Notes under the pieces: generated by a model
What the model saw: only the letters and a program-made list of their open reading frames with translations
Databases searched by the model: none
Told to the model about the DNA's origin: nothing
In this document: positions 45,117 through 58,112 of the stretch, piece by piece
How positions within the stretch are numbered: position 1 is the stretch's first letter
Layout: every line of letters begins with the position of its first letter
Assembly: GCA_024220505.1 (NCBI GenBank)
Contig: JAKZZE010000001.1
Location: forward strand, 1,488,001 to 1,552,000
Direction: 5' to 3'
Origin: Rhizopus arrhizus
Lineage: Eukaryota; Mucoromycota; Mucoromycetes; Mucorales; Rhizopodaceae
Length of the DNA stretch: 64,000 bases
Position numbers and translations under genes: made by a program

Positions 45117-45563
45117 CATGCTATATTAAATTACCGAACCTCACTTAAAGATCAGTGTAAAGAGCATTGCATTGAATGAGATACGATGGTTTGATATAAC
45201 AATAAAATCATAATATAATAATCTTTTGGGTATATTTCATGTTTGTTTTCCAATAAAAATTTGGACAGTTTGAAAGACGTTATTGTATCCCATACAATCA
45301 AAAATGTATTACTATATTTGAATCGAGCTTTATACAAGTATATAAATCACTATATGTGACCTACACTTTAGTATATGCCATCAAGCAAGCAAAAATATAA
45401 ATAGAATAATCTATTCTTTTAATATTTTACATAAACCTTCTGAAGAGAACTTGATAAAGTATTATGCGAATTTATTGAGTCTCCGAATCATGAATAAAAA
45501 AATTGAATTTAAAAAAAAATCATCCATGTTTTATATTTCTTTCCACGATAATATATAAAAAAT
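45117..45563. other. Intergenic, nothing recognised
   Basis: AT-rich spacer between the AtuA-like and persulfide dioxygenase genes, both on the plus strand. Confidence 0.4.
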
Positions 45564-47211
45564 ATGCTGCGCACTTTATTATACAAAAGCCAACCTTCAC
45601 GTTTTTATTCTACAAGTTCAGTCAAGCAGATCACATCAAATCAACTTGTTGATTGGTTGAATGAAAAGAAACTTTATTCAGATTTAATTGTGATTGATGT
45701 TCGAGAAAGAAAAGAAATTGAACAGAAAGGAAAAATCAAAGGGGCACTTAATATCCCACTTTCACCTAAATTGTTTAGTGCTGCATTAAGTGATATAAAC
45801 AAAGATGCAACTGTAAATAAGCTCAAGAGAAAGAGAAATAGAATTGAATATTTTAATAGGTTGTATTTCATTGTCAATCAGGTCGTCGAAGTGATGAAGC
45901 AACTCTTTTGGCAGGGAAGTTGGGTTATGAGAATTGCTTTAGTTTGACGGGTGGAATGAATGAATGGAAAGGCCCTGTGGAACCCTTCATGAATAACCAC
46001 TCACCTTGGGTTCACACGATCCTCGAAAAAGAAACCGAGACAGCGCAATATGTCGTGACAGATTTAGGTAACACACAATGGTAAATGATTAGTTTTTCTA
46101 TGTACTAAATTGAAGCACAGTGACAAAGGAAGCTTATATCGTTGACCCTGTGCTTGATTACGATCCATTTGGTCCTAGTATTAATACTTTAAGTGCAAGT
46201 AATATAATTAAGTTTATTGAACAACATGAATTGAATGTTACAAGAATTATCGAAACTCACGTTCACGCTGTAATAAAAAAAAAAAAAAAAAGAATAATCA
46301 AGAAAATTAAATATTTTTGTGTGATAGGATCACTTATCTTCTGCTTCTTATTTAAAGCAAAATTTACCTACAAAAGTATAGGTATCCTCTTTATTTATTT
46401 TCTTTATTAATTTATATACGAATTAGCCAAATGTTTATATTGGTGACAAAGTGACTGAGGTGCAAAAAGAGTTTGGTAAAAGATACAACCTAAGCAAAGA
46501 AGAATTAAATCCTATGGGCAAACAATTCGATGTACTCATGCACGATGGTATGAAGTGGAAATTAGGACAAGATATTGACTGTAGCGTGATTTCTACTCCT
46601 GGTCATACACCTGCTTGTATGTCATACCGTATTGGCGATGCTGCTTTTGTAGGAGATACACTGTTTATGGTATATAATTACATTTGTTTCCTTCTTCCTT
46701 TTTTTACTAATACAAATATAGCCCGATATTGGTACCGCCAGATGCGATTTCCCTGGTGGTAGTGTTCAAGACATGTATAAAAGCATTCATAAAATGTATA
46801 ACTTATGGCCAAATGATACGCGAATCTACGTTGGTCACGATTATCCTCCAAAGGAGCGTCCTGTAAGTGTAGGAAAGAAGTTGACAAGATAATTAAATGA
46901 CGTATTCTTTATAGTATCGTTGGATGACGTTATTAGAAGATCATAAAAAGTCGAATAAAATGATTCATGAGCAAGTGAGTATGAATGAATTCATCAAAAT
47001 GAGACAAGAAAGAGATAAAGTATTAAAAGCACCTCGTTATATTCATCCCTCTATTCAGGTAAAATAAACATATAAAAAAATCAGCAAATAGTAATAAAAA
47101 TTTTAGACAAACTTGAGAGGAGGTAATTTACCGACGCCTGAAACATCTGTTCACGATAAAACGACACTTTATCAATTTTTCAAGCTTCCTATTAGATGGG
47201 ATAAGCAATAG
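45564..47211 (+). CDS. Rhodanese-persulfide dioxygenase (ETHE1) fusion, mitochondrial
   Basis: Eight exons (45564-45812, 45860-46080, 46116-46269, 46328-46375, 46427-46669, 46722-46862, 46915-47058, 47107-47211) join to 434 residues. An Arg/Ser-rich presequence (RTLLYKSQPSRFYSTSS) suggests mitochondrial import. A rhodanese domain follows, with its active-site Cys near residue 88 in HCQSGRRS. The C-terminal metallo-beta-lactamase domain has THVHADH (about 204-210), STPGHTPAC (about 282) and GHDY (about 344), the iron ligands of ETHE1. The pair would oxidise glutathione persulfide to sulfite and transfer sulfur in sulfide detoxification. The third exon start is chosen to keep both domains in frame. 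Confidence 0.88.
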
Positions 47212-48542
47212 ATGGATTTTTTAATATTTTTTATATGTTTTTATATTGTTAGATACAATAAAGTATCGATATTTTAATCTCAATCTAACAATGAATTACG
47301 TTTTTTTTAGAATTTCATGATACCAGCATTACGATCAATACAAACATGGTTTGGATACAACTTCCGTTGAATCAAATAGCTATATTATCTCTTTTTGTGA
47401 TGGTTTATGTATAATATTAGTAACAAAACGAACATCATGTTCATCTACAGAGTGATGAAGTTCATTCTACTTCTTACTAATTGATTAAGCATTACTTTAT
47501 GTGCTCTTTTAATGAATATTCATCTTCAATGACACCAAACAATATACAAGCTAGTATTTTTAAGCGCAATTTGTCATGTTGAATTAAATTAAGCCCATAG
47601 ATTTTGGAACACTCAAATGTTGGTCATTATATAAAGAACATTGGATCATTTATTCATAAAATACAAACTGAAAATTATGTGCTTCTTTGTCTTTGTAAAT
47701 TCTCATTCTAATGCAGCATGTATATCCTTGCTTCATTCCCCTTACCTGCAGAGAACTTGATGTTTATCTTCTTCCAAATAATTTGACTTATTACACATAT
47801 ATATGTAGTCAATTAATATTCCATCTTCTCAAACATATATTATTATTTTTTATGCTTATCCACTAAGCTTCTTGAAGAGCATCGACCTTTTTTTTTATCT
47901 TATTTTCATAAAAGTCACGTAATATGTACATTCTAAATAACTCAAATTATTCTTGCATTTCGAGCTTATTTTTCTCAAGAGACAATGGCTTATTCATTGC
48001 CTCTGTTAAGTTTGTTTTTTACACAGTAAGGAAGATGAATTGGTTGAATAAAAAATTTGGTAAGCTTTTCACACTTGCTAATCCTTTTATTCCAAATAAA
48101 TAGGAGCATTTACTTTATTAAACCAATTTTATTTGCTAATGTTCAATCAAGCATGCTTATTGAATAGAATAAAAAAGCTCTTCTTTTTTAACTTGACAAA
48201 GCTGATGTGTTCAGGAAACGTCCTACAAGTTGATACTCTTGGTTCTTGTCCTTTTCCTGAATTTCTCATTTCGGTGGTAAATCAAAGATCTTGAAGTTGA
48301 TAAGTTTTGCTGTTATAAGCATGTAATGGACTCTAAACGCGTTATGTGCTTTTTTACTATGTGAATTTTATTTTTATTTTCAAACACAGTTCATAAAAGA
48401 GCTCAGCCAATGTATTTAAAGGGAGTGAATGCATGAAGGAAATAAAGAAAAGGAGAAAGGTGTACAAATAATAAGCCACAGTCTAACCCCAAAACGGTCT
48501 TTGGATTTTTTATTAATTTGTTTATCAAAAATCAATACGCAC

Positions 48543-48543
<1 letters not shown>
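47212..48543. other. Intergenic, nothing recognised
   Basis: 1.3 kb of AT-rich sequence with no protein-like frame, leading into the long T run before the kinase gene. Confidence 0.45.

Positions 48544-48615
<72 letters not shown>
48544..48615. repeat. 72-base T run upstream of the kinase gene
   Basis: An uninterrupted run of 72 T, followed after AC by a second T-rich tract to about 48646. The kinase start codon is at 48713, so the tract lies in its promoter or leader. Length may be unreliable because of sequencing of homopolymers. Confidence 0.8.
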
Positions 48616-48621
<6 letters not shown>

Positions 48622-48712
48622 TTCTTTTTTTTTTTTTTTTTTTTTTATACAGAAATAACAAAAGTATAAAAAATCTTTTTTCCTCTCCTTTTTTTTTTCA
48701 TAGAAAAAAAAA

Positions 48713-50383
48713 ATGCAGCAAGTCAATGGTATACCGATATATACTGGTGACCCAAATCCATTTTATAAAGGATTAGATGGTCCACCTACATGGTTTAGTG
48801 CACAAGGAGGAGTATATAAATGCAGAGAGATAGCAACAAATAATAAAGTGGCTATTAAAAAGTACTTGGTAGAAGAGAATCAACATGAAGATATGTTTGT
48901 GATGCCTAAGGAACTTGTTGAAAATGAGATTTATTCAATGACAAAGTGCGTTCATCCAAATATATTGAAATTATTAGCAGTTTATTTGCATGAAGAATTT
49001 GTTTACTTAATCATGCCTCTTTGTACTGGAGGATCACTTCAGCAATATGTATTCGAACATCAACTTACTTTTGGTCAAATAGTTTATATTATTCGCTCTG
49101 TAAAATATTATACACAAACAGACTGTGTCATAAATTAACTTTATTTATAATAATAGATTGCATCTGGGTTAGAACGGTTGCATGGATACGGTTATATTCA
49201 CAGAGATATGAAATGTGACAATATTTTTTTGGATCAAGAAAAAAGTGGAATTGTCATTGGTAATCATATTAAATAACTTAATATAACAGTTTATTTAATT
49301 TAATCTCTTAGGCGATTTCGGTGTGGTCTCTGTCTCACCTACTGCCGATTCTAGTATTGAAGAAGCGGGCGTCGTACTATTTTGGTCACCCGAATTAGTA
49401 CAACAGAAAATTGTCAATTACAAAATTGATATTTGGGCTTTGGGTATTGTTATACTTGAAATATTAAATGGTGGTAAAGCACCTTATGAGGATGAAGGAT
49501 TGGAAGAAGAAGAGGTAATAGTAATAAAATAAAACAAAGAAACCAAGAAATAGAATGATTTTCATAGATTAAACAAAGAATTCTTGAAGTCAAAAGACCT
49601 TCTTATCCCTCCGACTTACCCACTCAGCTAGTTGATTTATTGGATCATTGTCTTGACCCTAATCCAGACACAAGATACTCTGCCGACCAAATATTAAACC
49701 ACCCATTTCTTACAAGTTATGAACCAGAATTATTATTCCCAGCAACGCCACTACTTGGAAAAAAAACCAAACAAGCATCAACCCCTGCCAAATGCAGAAT
49801 ACCTGTGCCTTCATTTTCAGTGGATCGATCTGTTTCAGCTTCTATTCCTGTACAAGAAAAAATTCTAAATGTCTACCTTAAACGCCAATCATTGTCTGCT
49901 ACCAATCGTAGTCAAGGTTCACGACTACCTATGCTATGCGTCAAGCAACCGGTGATTGAATTACCACCTCCAGCAAAGGAAAAAAAGGGAGTAAAACCTA
50001 ATACGATACCAAAAAGAGCACCATTAACGGCTGCTAGCTCTCGATTGATACCACCTTCTGTGAGTGCTAGAGTTCGAGCAAAATCACCAGTAGAAGTCAG
50101 GACGAATATTAGAAAACCTAAACCGAATACCACTCAAACTACTTCATCTATACCCATAAAAGCATCTATCTATCGAAACAAAAAACCTCCAGGAGAAAGC
50201 CGTACGGCTCGATTAATGATGGGAATAAGTACATCCAGAAGACAATCTTATAAAGCAAGAGATTCGAATAATGATAGTCATTTACCAACATTAGCTCATA
50301 AACAAAGACCTTCTGAAACAAAGGAACCAACCCAAAAACAAGCAATGAATTCACTTAAAGGAAAAACACTGCGCGTTCACTAA
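48713..50383 (+). CDS. Serine/threonine protein kinase, Ste20-like
   Basis: Exons 48713-49099, 49157-49259, 49312-49514 and 49568-50383 give 502 residues. The kinase domain spans about residues 20-300: VAIKKY (ATP Lys), ELVENEIYSM (helix C Glu), YIHRDMKCDNIFL (catalytic loop), DFGVV, and SPE in place of APE, then DIWALGIVILEI. Pattern and order resemble Ste20/SLK-type kinases. The glycine loop is eroded (SAQGGVYKC instead of GxGxxGxV). The remaining ~200 residues are a basic, Pro/Ser-rich disordered tail (RAPLTAASS, SVSARVRAKSP). Partners and pathway are not evident from sequence. Confidence 0.82.
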
Positions 50384-50455
50384 GAAAAGCTAGCATTTAT
50401 TTTTTTTGTTTATGTATAAAAAATGTATGGTAATGCACACACAAAATAAATTTTT

Positions 50456-51416
50456 TTATTTTAATTCCTGCAATAAATTCAAGTTTACTTTACTTGAACG
50501 AAGACCTTTCCAACAATTCAATGGGTCAAAAAGAATTTCAGATAATGAGGTTGGTTCAGTAGGTGGATACCAATCATTTGGGAACCTTTCATGCAGCAAA
50601 ATGGACTCAAGGTGATCAACTCGAAGTCTTCCGTGTCGGCCAATGGTATTCAATAATAAATTACATTCAAAACTTGATGCAATCTACAAAAATAGCTTGT
50701 TAGTTTAGACACAATCCTTGTTGTTCATTTCTTACTTGTAGGAAAAGAGGATAATGAAAGAGTGGATTGTGCTTTGTAGATTCTAACCATCTCAGCTTTC
50801 TTGCGTCGTGTTCATTTTCAAAAGTAAAGTATTCTTTGTTTTCGGTCTTTGTATTATTCAACTCTACTAAACGAATCATACGCTCAACAAGCTCAGGCAC
50901 AGGATACGTGGTATTGTGTGGGGGTAAAGCGGTGTCATGACGAGTAAGAGATACATCATGTTCAAGTACATCATAAACACTCAATTGGTTTAGATTGATT
51001 TTATCAGTAAAGCCAAATTGTGAAAGTGAATGCTTGTCTGGAACTGCTTCATTATATTTGGAATACGCAAAAGCTATGATACCGACACTAAAGACAGGAG
51101 GAATACGAAGGAGCGAGAGAACATTATAGATATCACTCGGTTTGACATCACGACCATCTCGAGGAAGAAAACCGTGATTGGCCAAAGTATTGACCACGGG
51201 ACAAGGCGAACGGAGATCAGATAGCTTGCGTTCATATGGATGACTTTTCATTATTCCATACCACTGCTCAGGCGATTTGATACCTTTGCTTCGACTATCG
51301 GCTTCAAGTATGATGGTACCCAATACAATAAATGTGGTGAATAAACCAAGCAAGAGAGAACCAATTCTTGATTTTTTGATTGATACGTGTTGATTTTTTT
51401 TGAATTTTTCAGTCAT
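50456..51416 (-). CDS. Heme-thiolate peroxidase (peroxygenase/chloroperoxidase family), membrane-anchored
   Basis: Exons 50736-51416 and 50456-50683 join to 302 residues. The heme-ligand motif PCPVVNTLANHGFLPRDGR is at residues 71-89, with Cys72 as the axial thiolate. EHDVSLTR at 152-159 matches the EHD/EGD motif that binds magnesium beside the heme. These enzymes use peroxide to halogenate or oxygenate organic substrates. An N-terminal hydrophobic helix (residues about 20-38, after a basic start) looks like a membrane anchor rather than a cleaved signal, unlike the secreted family members. It converges on the kinase gene, with only 72 bp between stop codons. Confidence 0.88.
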
Positions 51417-54198
51417 TTTGATAAATACAAAGGAAAGAATGAAGAGAAGAAGAAAGGAAAAGAATAGAAAAAGAAAAAAGATTTATTTCTTATTTTGCTT
51501 ATTTATCTTCGTTTGTGTGTAGTACTGCAACCTATAATTAAGCTATGACTCTTTTGGACCAGCCACAAATAGTCTTTGAAGCCCGCACTAAATCAACAAG
51601 TGATGATTCACGTCTTTTACCAGTAGAATCCCTAACATATTATCAAAATCAATATATCAAATTCCAATAAAGTCATAGTCTGAAATATACTTAGTTTCAG
51701 GAATGAAACAATCTAGCATGATAGTTTATTTACCTGGTATATGTTTTTTTTTTATGTGTGAAGATATGTAACTCTTTTCAGTATTTGTAATATAACTATA
51801 ATTTACCAAATGTTACTTCAATTGATCGATATAAACACACACTGCATATCCATATGGTTGTACAATGATTTTCCTTGTAAACTAAACAAGCCGAGAATTT
51901 AACATGATTTGTATCACTTTAAAATACTACACTTGTCTTTACTTTTGCTTTTCTCTCTAAAAGAATTTATTTTAACATTTTGTCTGTATTGTGTATCAAC
52001 CTCATTTACATAACCAACTATTTCGCCATATCAATTAACCAATAGAATGATGAGCTCTTTTTAACAATGTAGCGCTTGTCAGACGAGTCTCTGTGCCTCG
52101 TATCATAAATAATGAAGGTACAGATGAATTTAATTTCTCTGTTTTACTTATCCCTATATTAGGTAACTTTGTCATATATAAATTTGACATCTTATTCATT
52201 CTCTTTTTTACTGTAATCTCAAGTAAAATATTTGCTGCTATAAATACTAAATTCAGGCCAGCGTATTGACAATATTTAGTTTTTGTTAGTAGCAAGTAAA
52301 GCTATAAGAAAAAACGAATTTTTAATTTGGTTACAAAATAAGGCTCTATTATAAAATGCATGGAAGTAAGGACAAATTATATGAGAAGTTGCAAATTTTA
52401 TATTCAAGCTGAGTAACACAAGACCCTTTTCACTTTAGCGTAAATGTTATGAGTAAAACGGTTAATGTGAATCCTCAATGAATACTTTTGCATCTCATGC
52501 GTATTGTACTCAAACAAATTTAAAAATAGTCTATACCAACTCATCTTTATCTGTTAACAAGCCAGATAAGAACAGTATGATGGAAGAGACAATTTTTAAT
52601 AACAACTAATCATTCACAATTCAGCATGTAGACATTTGATATAAAAAGTTATTGATTAAAAAGTATATTTTTAAGCTAAAACGTATATTTTTAGATAGTG
52701 TTAGATCATATGTTATTTTGTCACCGCAACTCATGTGAAAAGAAAATGACAAACGGTATTCGTATGCAGTAAATATCACATTATGACTTGGAAATAGAGT
52801 CATGTCATGCATCATATTTGTATAACATAATGCAATAAGCCCATATTTATTAAAACCTGATTCAAAAGTTATGTACACACATACATTACGCACATGAAAC
52901 AATTCTAAGTCAATGCTTCAACCTTCAATAGAATTCGTTGTTGTGATAGTCATATCAATTAAATGACTTGACACAATACTGTAGTGGGCAGCTGCAAAAT
53001 ATTTTTATTAAAAATAATACCACCGAGTTTATACTTGTTAAAAGCATAACACAATATGAAAATCTGCTTACTTTAAAAATCTAAAATCTTGAATGATTTT
53101 AAAAGGCTTTATTTCAGATTTCAATATTTTAACAGCACTTTTATTGATAATGTAAGTTACAGTTTTATATCGAATTTCACTTTAATATCTTACGTTTCCT
53201 GTCTTTATGTACTATTCTTTTCTTTTGTGATTTTATATAAAACTTATAGGAAGAAAAAGATAGACTAAACTATGCTCATATAGCATTATTTATAAAGATT
53301 CAGGATGTTGCTGCTGTAGTCTCTCTTGAGCTAATTTGAAAATCGGTATTTTGAACGCCGTATTTCAATCTCAATGGATTGTGTGTGCATCCATTTCTAC
53401 ATGATCATAATAAACTGTATAGACAATAATTTTTTGAACAAACAGCTTGCGGATCTATCAAATCTTTCTCTGACCTATAATAAGACCTTCGTCGTGCGTA
53501 TATGAAGAGCTTCAATTAAAGCTGGTTTAAAAAGGAAGACAGAAACGCTTCTATTTCTTTATCATATATACTAAAGATCATTATTTGGCTAAACATAATA
53601 GGGACAATAACTTGTATCGTTATGATTGTTAGAATATGTCTCATAAAGTAGCCTTTAAATGCTTAAATCATGATTTAAAGACGAATTGGTAGCTTTATGT
53701 CAATCATTATGAATAATTTTGCGATTTAGAAGATGGTTGGATAATCCTATTGAAATCAAATTTAAATGAAAATTCTCCTATTATATTGAAGACGCGATTG
53801 TTCACTTAATGCTTTTGTATTTTGGATTAATTAGAAATAATATAAGTCTTTTTAATATGGAAATATATTATTATAAAGAAAATGAAAGCAAAAAACTAAA
53901 AGAGGAAACTGATCAGAGAATTTTGAAAGTTAATACATAATACAGGTGAAATCAATAAATGGATCGGTCAAAATGCCCTTGCTGATAATAATGCAACTAA
54001 AAAAAATATTAAAAAGTAAAAGAGAAAGAAGATAGTATGCTATAATGAACCTGAAGACAGTGATTGATACGCAAACACAACTTTTCAGATTTGTAAACTT
54101 ATCAGACTCACATTTCACTTCCCAAAAAATGCAGAAAAGCAACATCAAAATGGATGCAGTCACGGCCTGATTCTTTTTTTCTTTTGTTCCATTTCTTC
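51417..54198. other. 2.8-kb gene-poor AT-rich stretch
   Basis: Several short frames exist (for example 52035-52295 minus, 86 residues), but none has recognisable domains or composition. I see no RNA gene or clear repeat. Confidence 0.45.
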
Positions 54199-56375
54199 AT
54201 GTCATTGAAGTTTGTTGCAAAGCGAGCGACAGATCAACCTGTATATCTTGCAAGTAAAAAACCAAAAAACAAAGAGAATGAAATGAAAGATGAAGGAAAA
54301 ATAGAAAAAGTAAATCAGACTAAAAAAAAAAGTGAACAAAGAAAAAAAATAGAAGAGACAGAAAGGTACAAGATTTACGCATAAAAAATTTTGGTGTTAA
54401 TCAATCAGCTTTTCTTATGATAGAACTGTGGTTATCGTATCTGATGTTGAAGATGAAACAACTGCTTCTGAAGGTAATTAAAAATAAGTTAATTTATTTA
54501 GAACACGATTATTAACTTTACCTATTAAAGATGAGATCTCAAATAGTAATGAAGGAGACTTATTACTTTATATTCCTTAGTGTTCACTTTATGTTTATAG
54601 AAACAAAACTGGATGAGCTTGAAATACCAGAACATGCTATTCAACCAGAAAAAGAAAAAAGAAAAGAAATTGTGTATATTACTATTGATGACGATTCAAC
54701 AGATGACGATATGAGTGACGCGACAACTGATCCATCTAGTGACCATTTACATACGATTGAGGATAAATTAGATGACTTTAGTGAAGTAGATGAAATACAA
54801 TATTCTGATGATGAGAAAACCGATAAAAAATTGGAAGATATGCCCAAAGAACAACCGGATAAATTTAAGAAAAATAGCAATGAGAATAACGTTACAGGCA
54901 AAGGAGACGCGACCAAACCAATTGCAGACAGTCTTAAAAATGAAATAGACAAAGGGAAGAAACACAATAGTCTGTATAAAGAAGTTGCAACTAAGCAGAT
55001 TAAAGAAAGTCTTAAAAATAAAACAAACAAAGACAAGGAAGGTGGGATTAAATTAACTGAACATGATTCTAAAGATGTATCAAGCAAAAAGAAAGCAAAT
55101 AGTGATGGGAATATGGAAATTAAAGAAAATCAAGAGGCTACTAGACGCTTGAAAAATAGGGAGAAAATTGAGTATACAGATGAATTAAACTCTACTCGTG
55201 TCAATGCAATTAAAAGACGAAAAGGTAGCGAAAGTGACAGCGAATATATGCCCAAACGAAAAGGTGAAGTAGGTTTTTATTATATATCTTTTTTATACTG
55301 AACTCTTCAACACAGTCAAGCCTTCTTCAGTTGTCCCAAGGCCAAGTAGCTTACCCCCCAAACAACTACCGCCATTCTCTCCTATTGTCAGGCCTACTAG
55401 GTCACAAAAGCCAACAAAAAAAGCATCAAGTAACGCTCCTGTAAAGGATGTTTCTTCATATGAAAATATCTCAAAGAGACGTTTATTGATGACAGGCTTC
55501 GTATACGATACTGTCATGTCATATCATGCCACACCTGATCCCATAGAAATACACCCAGAGGATCCTCGAAGAATATACAAAATATTTTCTATATTGGAAA
55601 AACATGGGTTATTAGCAGAATGTGTACGAATCAAGAGTAGAAGAGCTACTAGAGAAGAAATTACTGCTATACACAGTATCATTCATTACAGAAAGATGAG
55701 AGAAACGACGAGTAAGTTGTACAATTAAATGTGAAAAAGAAATAAAGGCTTATACTCTTTTGTAGAATTCAATAAACGATCTCAGTATATCGACCTTGAG
55801 CATATTTATGATTCAATATATCTCAACAGTAGCTCGTTTGAGTCTGCCTTATATGCCGCTGGGAGTTTGATTGCATTATTGGAGGCTCTTGTGAAGGATG
55901 AAATCCGAAATGCTTTTGCTATCATCCGTCCTCCGGGACATCATGCCGAGCACGATGCTCCTATGGGGTTCTGTCTGTTCAACAATGTAGCCATCGCCAC
56001 TCATTACTGCATGAATAAATTAGGTGTAAAAAAGACCCTGATTGTAGACTGGTAAGAAAGAAGAAGATAAATATCCTTTTTCCAAAAGTTTTAAGCGTTT
56101 TCTGTGTAGGGATGTACATTTTGGTAATGGAACACAAAATATATTTTCAGATAATCCGAATGTATTGTATATTTCACTTCATCGATATGAAGATAGAACG
56201 TTTTATCCGGCTGATCGAAAGGGTTCAGCAGAATATACTGGCCATGGCAAAGGAAGGGGTACAACAGTAAATATACCATGGCCCTGCAATGGAATGACAG
56301 ATGCAGACTATATGTATGCTTTCAGGGAAGTTGTTATTCCTATATCAATGGAATTTAATCCTGACTTACTTATTG

Positions 56376-56411
<36 letters not shown>

Positions 56412-56745
56412 AATTATACTTTGTTATTTAGTACTAATTTTTATAGTCTCTGCTGGCTTTGATGCTGCTATTGATGATCCTATTGGGCAATGCAAAGTAA
56501 CTCCTGCTGGATACGCCCATATGACACATATGCTAAAATCCATCAATAATGGTAAGATGGCAATTGCACTTGAAGGGGGATACAACCTTAATTCGATCGC
56601 TTTGTCTGCTCTTGGCTGTATGAATGTCCTTTTAGGTGACTCTCCGCCTGCTATAGAGAATGGTCTTGTACCTAAACAGGAATGTATAGATACAATAAAA
56701 TTAGTAAAAAAGGTACAACGGGAGTACTGGCTGTGTTGTAGATAA
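54199..56745 (+). CDS. Class II histone deacetylase, Hda1-like, with long charged N-terminus
   Basis: Seven exons (54199-54365, 54424-54473, 54601-55263, 55316-55711, 55766-56051, 56110-56375, 56447-56745) join to 708 residues. The first ~370 residues are highly charged and probably disordered (TIDDDSTDDDMSD, many Lys/Glu). The deacetylase domain then covers most of the rest. Catalytic landmarks are complete: RPPGHHAEHDAPMGFCLFNN (His pair and class II pattern), DWDVHFGNG and SAGFDAA (zinc ligands Asp, His, Asp), and LEGGYN (catalytic Tyr). Hda1-type enzymes silence genes by deacetylating histone tails. The C-terminal Arb2 domain of Hda1 is absent: the chain ends just after the catalytic domain (REYWLCCR). 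Confidence 0.9.
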
Positions 56746-57848
56746 CATATATCCCTATTTGTAAATAAAATAAAATGATTTTTTTTCTCCAGGATGGCCT
56801 GTAAAAAAAGGATATGCCATTTGTGCTTTATTGTTAGACTTAAATCAACATTTTGTGTCATACACATTGGTCAGTTTGTGTACAGACAAAATACACAGAA
56901 TAAAAAAGAATATCTTTCTTTTACGATAAGTTATATTTAAAGAGATTACAATGAAAATACTGTTTCAGAGAACAACAACGTACTGACTTTGTATAAAAAT
57001 TCGATCTTGGGTTTCGAATACTACATTTTTGAAAATAAAAGCTTGCTTCCAACAATATTCTCAAAAGAATAAACGCGTAAAAAAGAGTCATAGTTAAGAT
57101 TAAAATATCAGCAAAATTCTGATTCAGTAATCATGCTTTATATAACTAGATAGTAAATAAAAGACAAAAAAAAACACTCATTCTGAAAACACCTTATTTT
57201 TAGATTAAAGGAAAAATGTTTAGTAGCAAAATATTGAAAAAAAGTTTAGCCATCTTTTCTATGCTACAATCAACTGACCAATCATATCCCTTTGTTTCAA
57301 AGCATTACTTCTGGAAATTTATTTTATAGAGCTAAGGTATTCACAAGTTGTATGTTACTTTTCGCATTTATTCTACACCTGAATAAACGACATCAAAATT
57401 CTCAAAGCTTACTTGGAATGTTTCGCTGTTTCAGTACTTAGATTAAAAAAATATCTTTCATTTAAGCAAATTGATATGCATTGATCATCAAATACCTAAA
57501 TGACTTAATATAGTCTCTTTCATGAATGTAAATTGATTAATAGTTGATCTATACAAACGAATATACAGTGCTTCCGATGCCAATTTGCAGTTTCATTAAC
57601 TCCCAAATTGCGACTTTTCTTATTTCTCAATCTTTAGATTTACTTTAGCGCTTTGTCTTTTTCTTCATAATTTAAGAATCCTACTCAACACCATACTTCT
57701 CTATGAAAATGGTGAAGATGGCATTTTTGGTGAGAATGGCAATGACGCAATGGACTGAGAGGACGAAGGCAACCCATACAATATCGAGACCATAACGAAC
57801 TTAACACAATGCCAAAAAAAAAAAGACAAATAATAATAAAAGAACGTA
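56746..57848. other. Intergenic, nothing recognised
   Basis: AT-rich spacer between the deacetylase gene and the MITE. No convincing open frame on either strand. Confidence 0.4.
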
Positions 57849-57948
57849 CACTATTTCCAGAAATTAAAGTCGCATTTTGTAAAATTTTATAATACAATTT
57901 ATATGTAATTGCGACATGTCACGACGACTTTAATTTCTGGAAATAGTG
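57849..57948. mobile_element. 100-bp mariner-like MITE
   Basis: Perfect 24-bp terminal inverted repeats (left end begins CACTATTTCCAGAAATTAAA) enclose about 52 bp. TA flanks both ends (57847-57848 and 57949-57950). Small size, perfect TIRs and TA duplication define a Tc1/mariner-type miniature element. Its ends differ from the 28-bp repeats of the transposon at 5756-9120, so another transposase would be needed. The RNA could fold into a hairpin. Confidence 0.8.
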
Positions 57949-58112
57949 TATAATAACTATTTCTAAATTCATCAAATAAGTTCAGATAAACCAACCATTT
58001 TCTTTAAACAAATCAAAAAAATCATTCAAATTCTAACTTTTCTTTTAATTAAAAAAGCAAGAGGGTAAAACATGATGGCTTTTATTTTTGACTATATAAA
58101 TTAACAAAGTAA

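Noticed and set aside
48429..48776. Poly-Phe (plus) and poly-Lys (minus) open frames
   Set aside because: They exist only because of the long T run upstream of the kinase gene.
52035..52295. 86-residue minus-strand frame
   Set aside because: No start context, domain or supporting neighbours; consistent with chance in AT-rich DNA.
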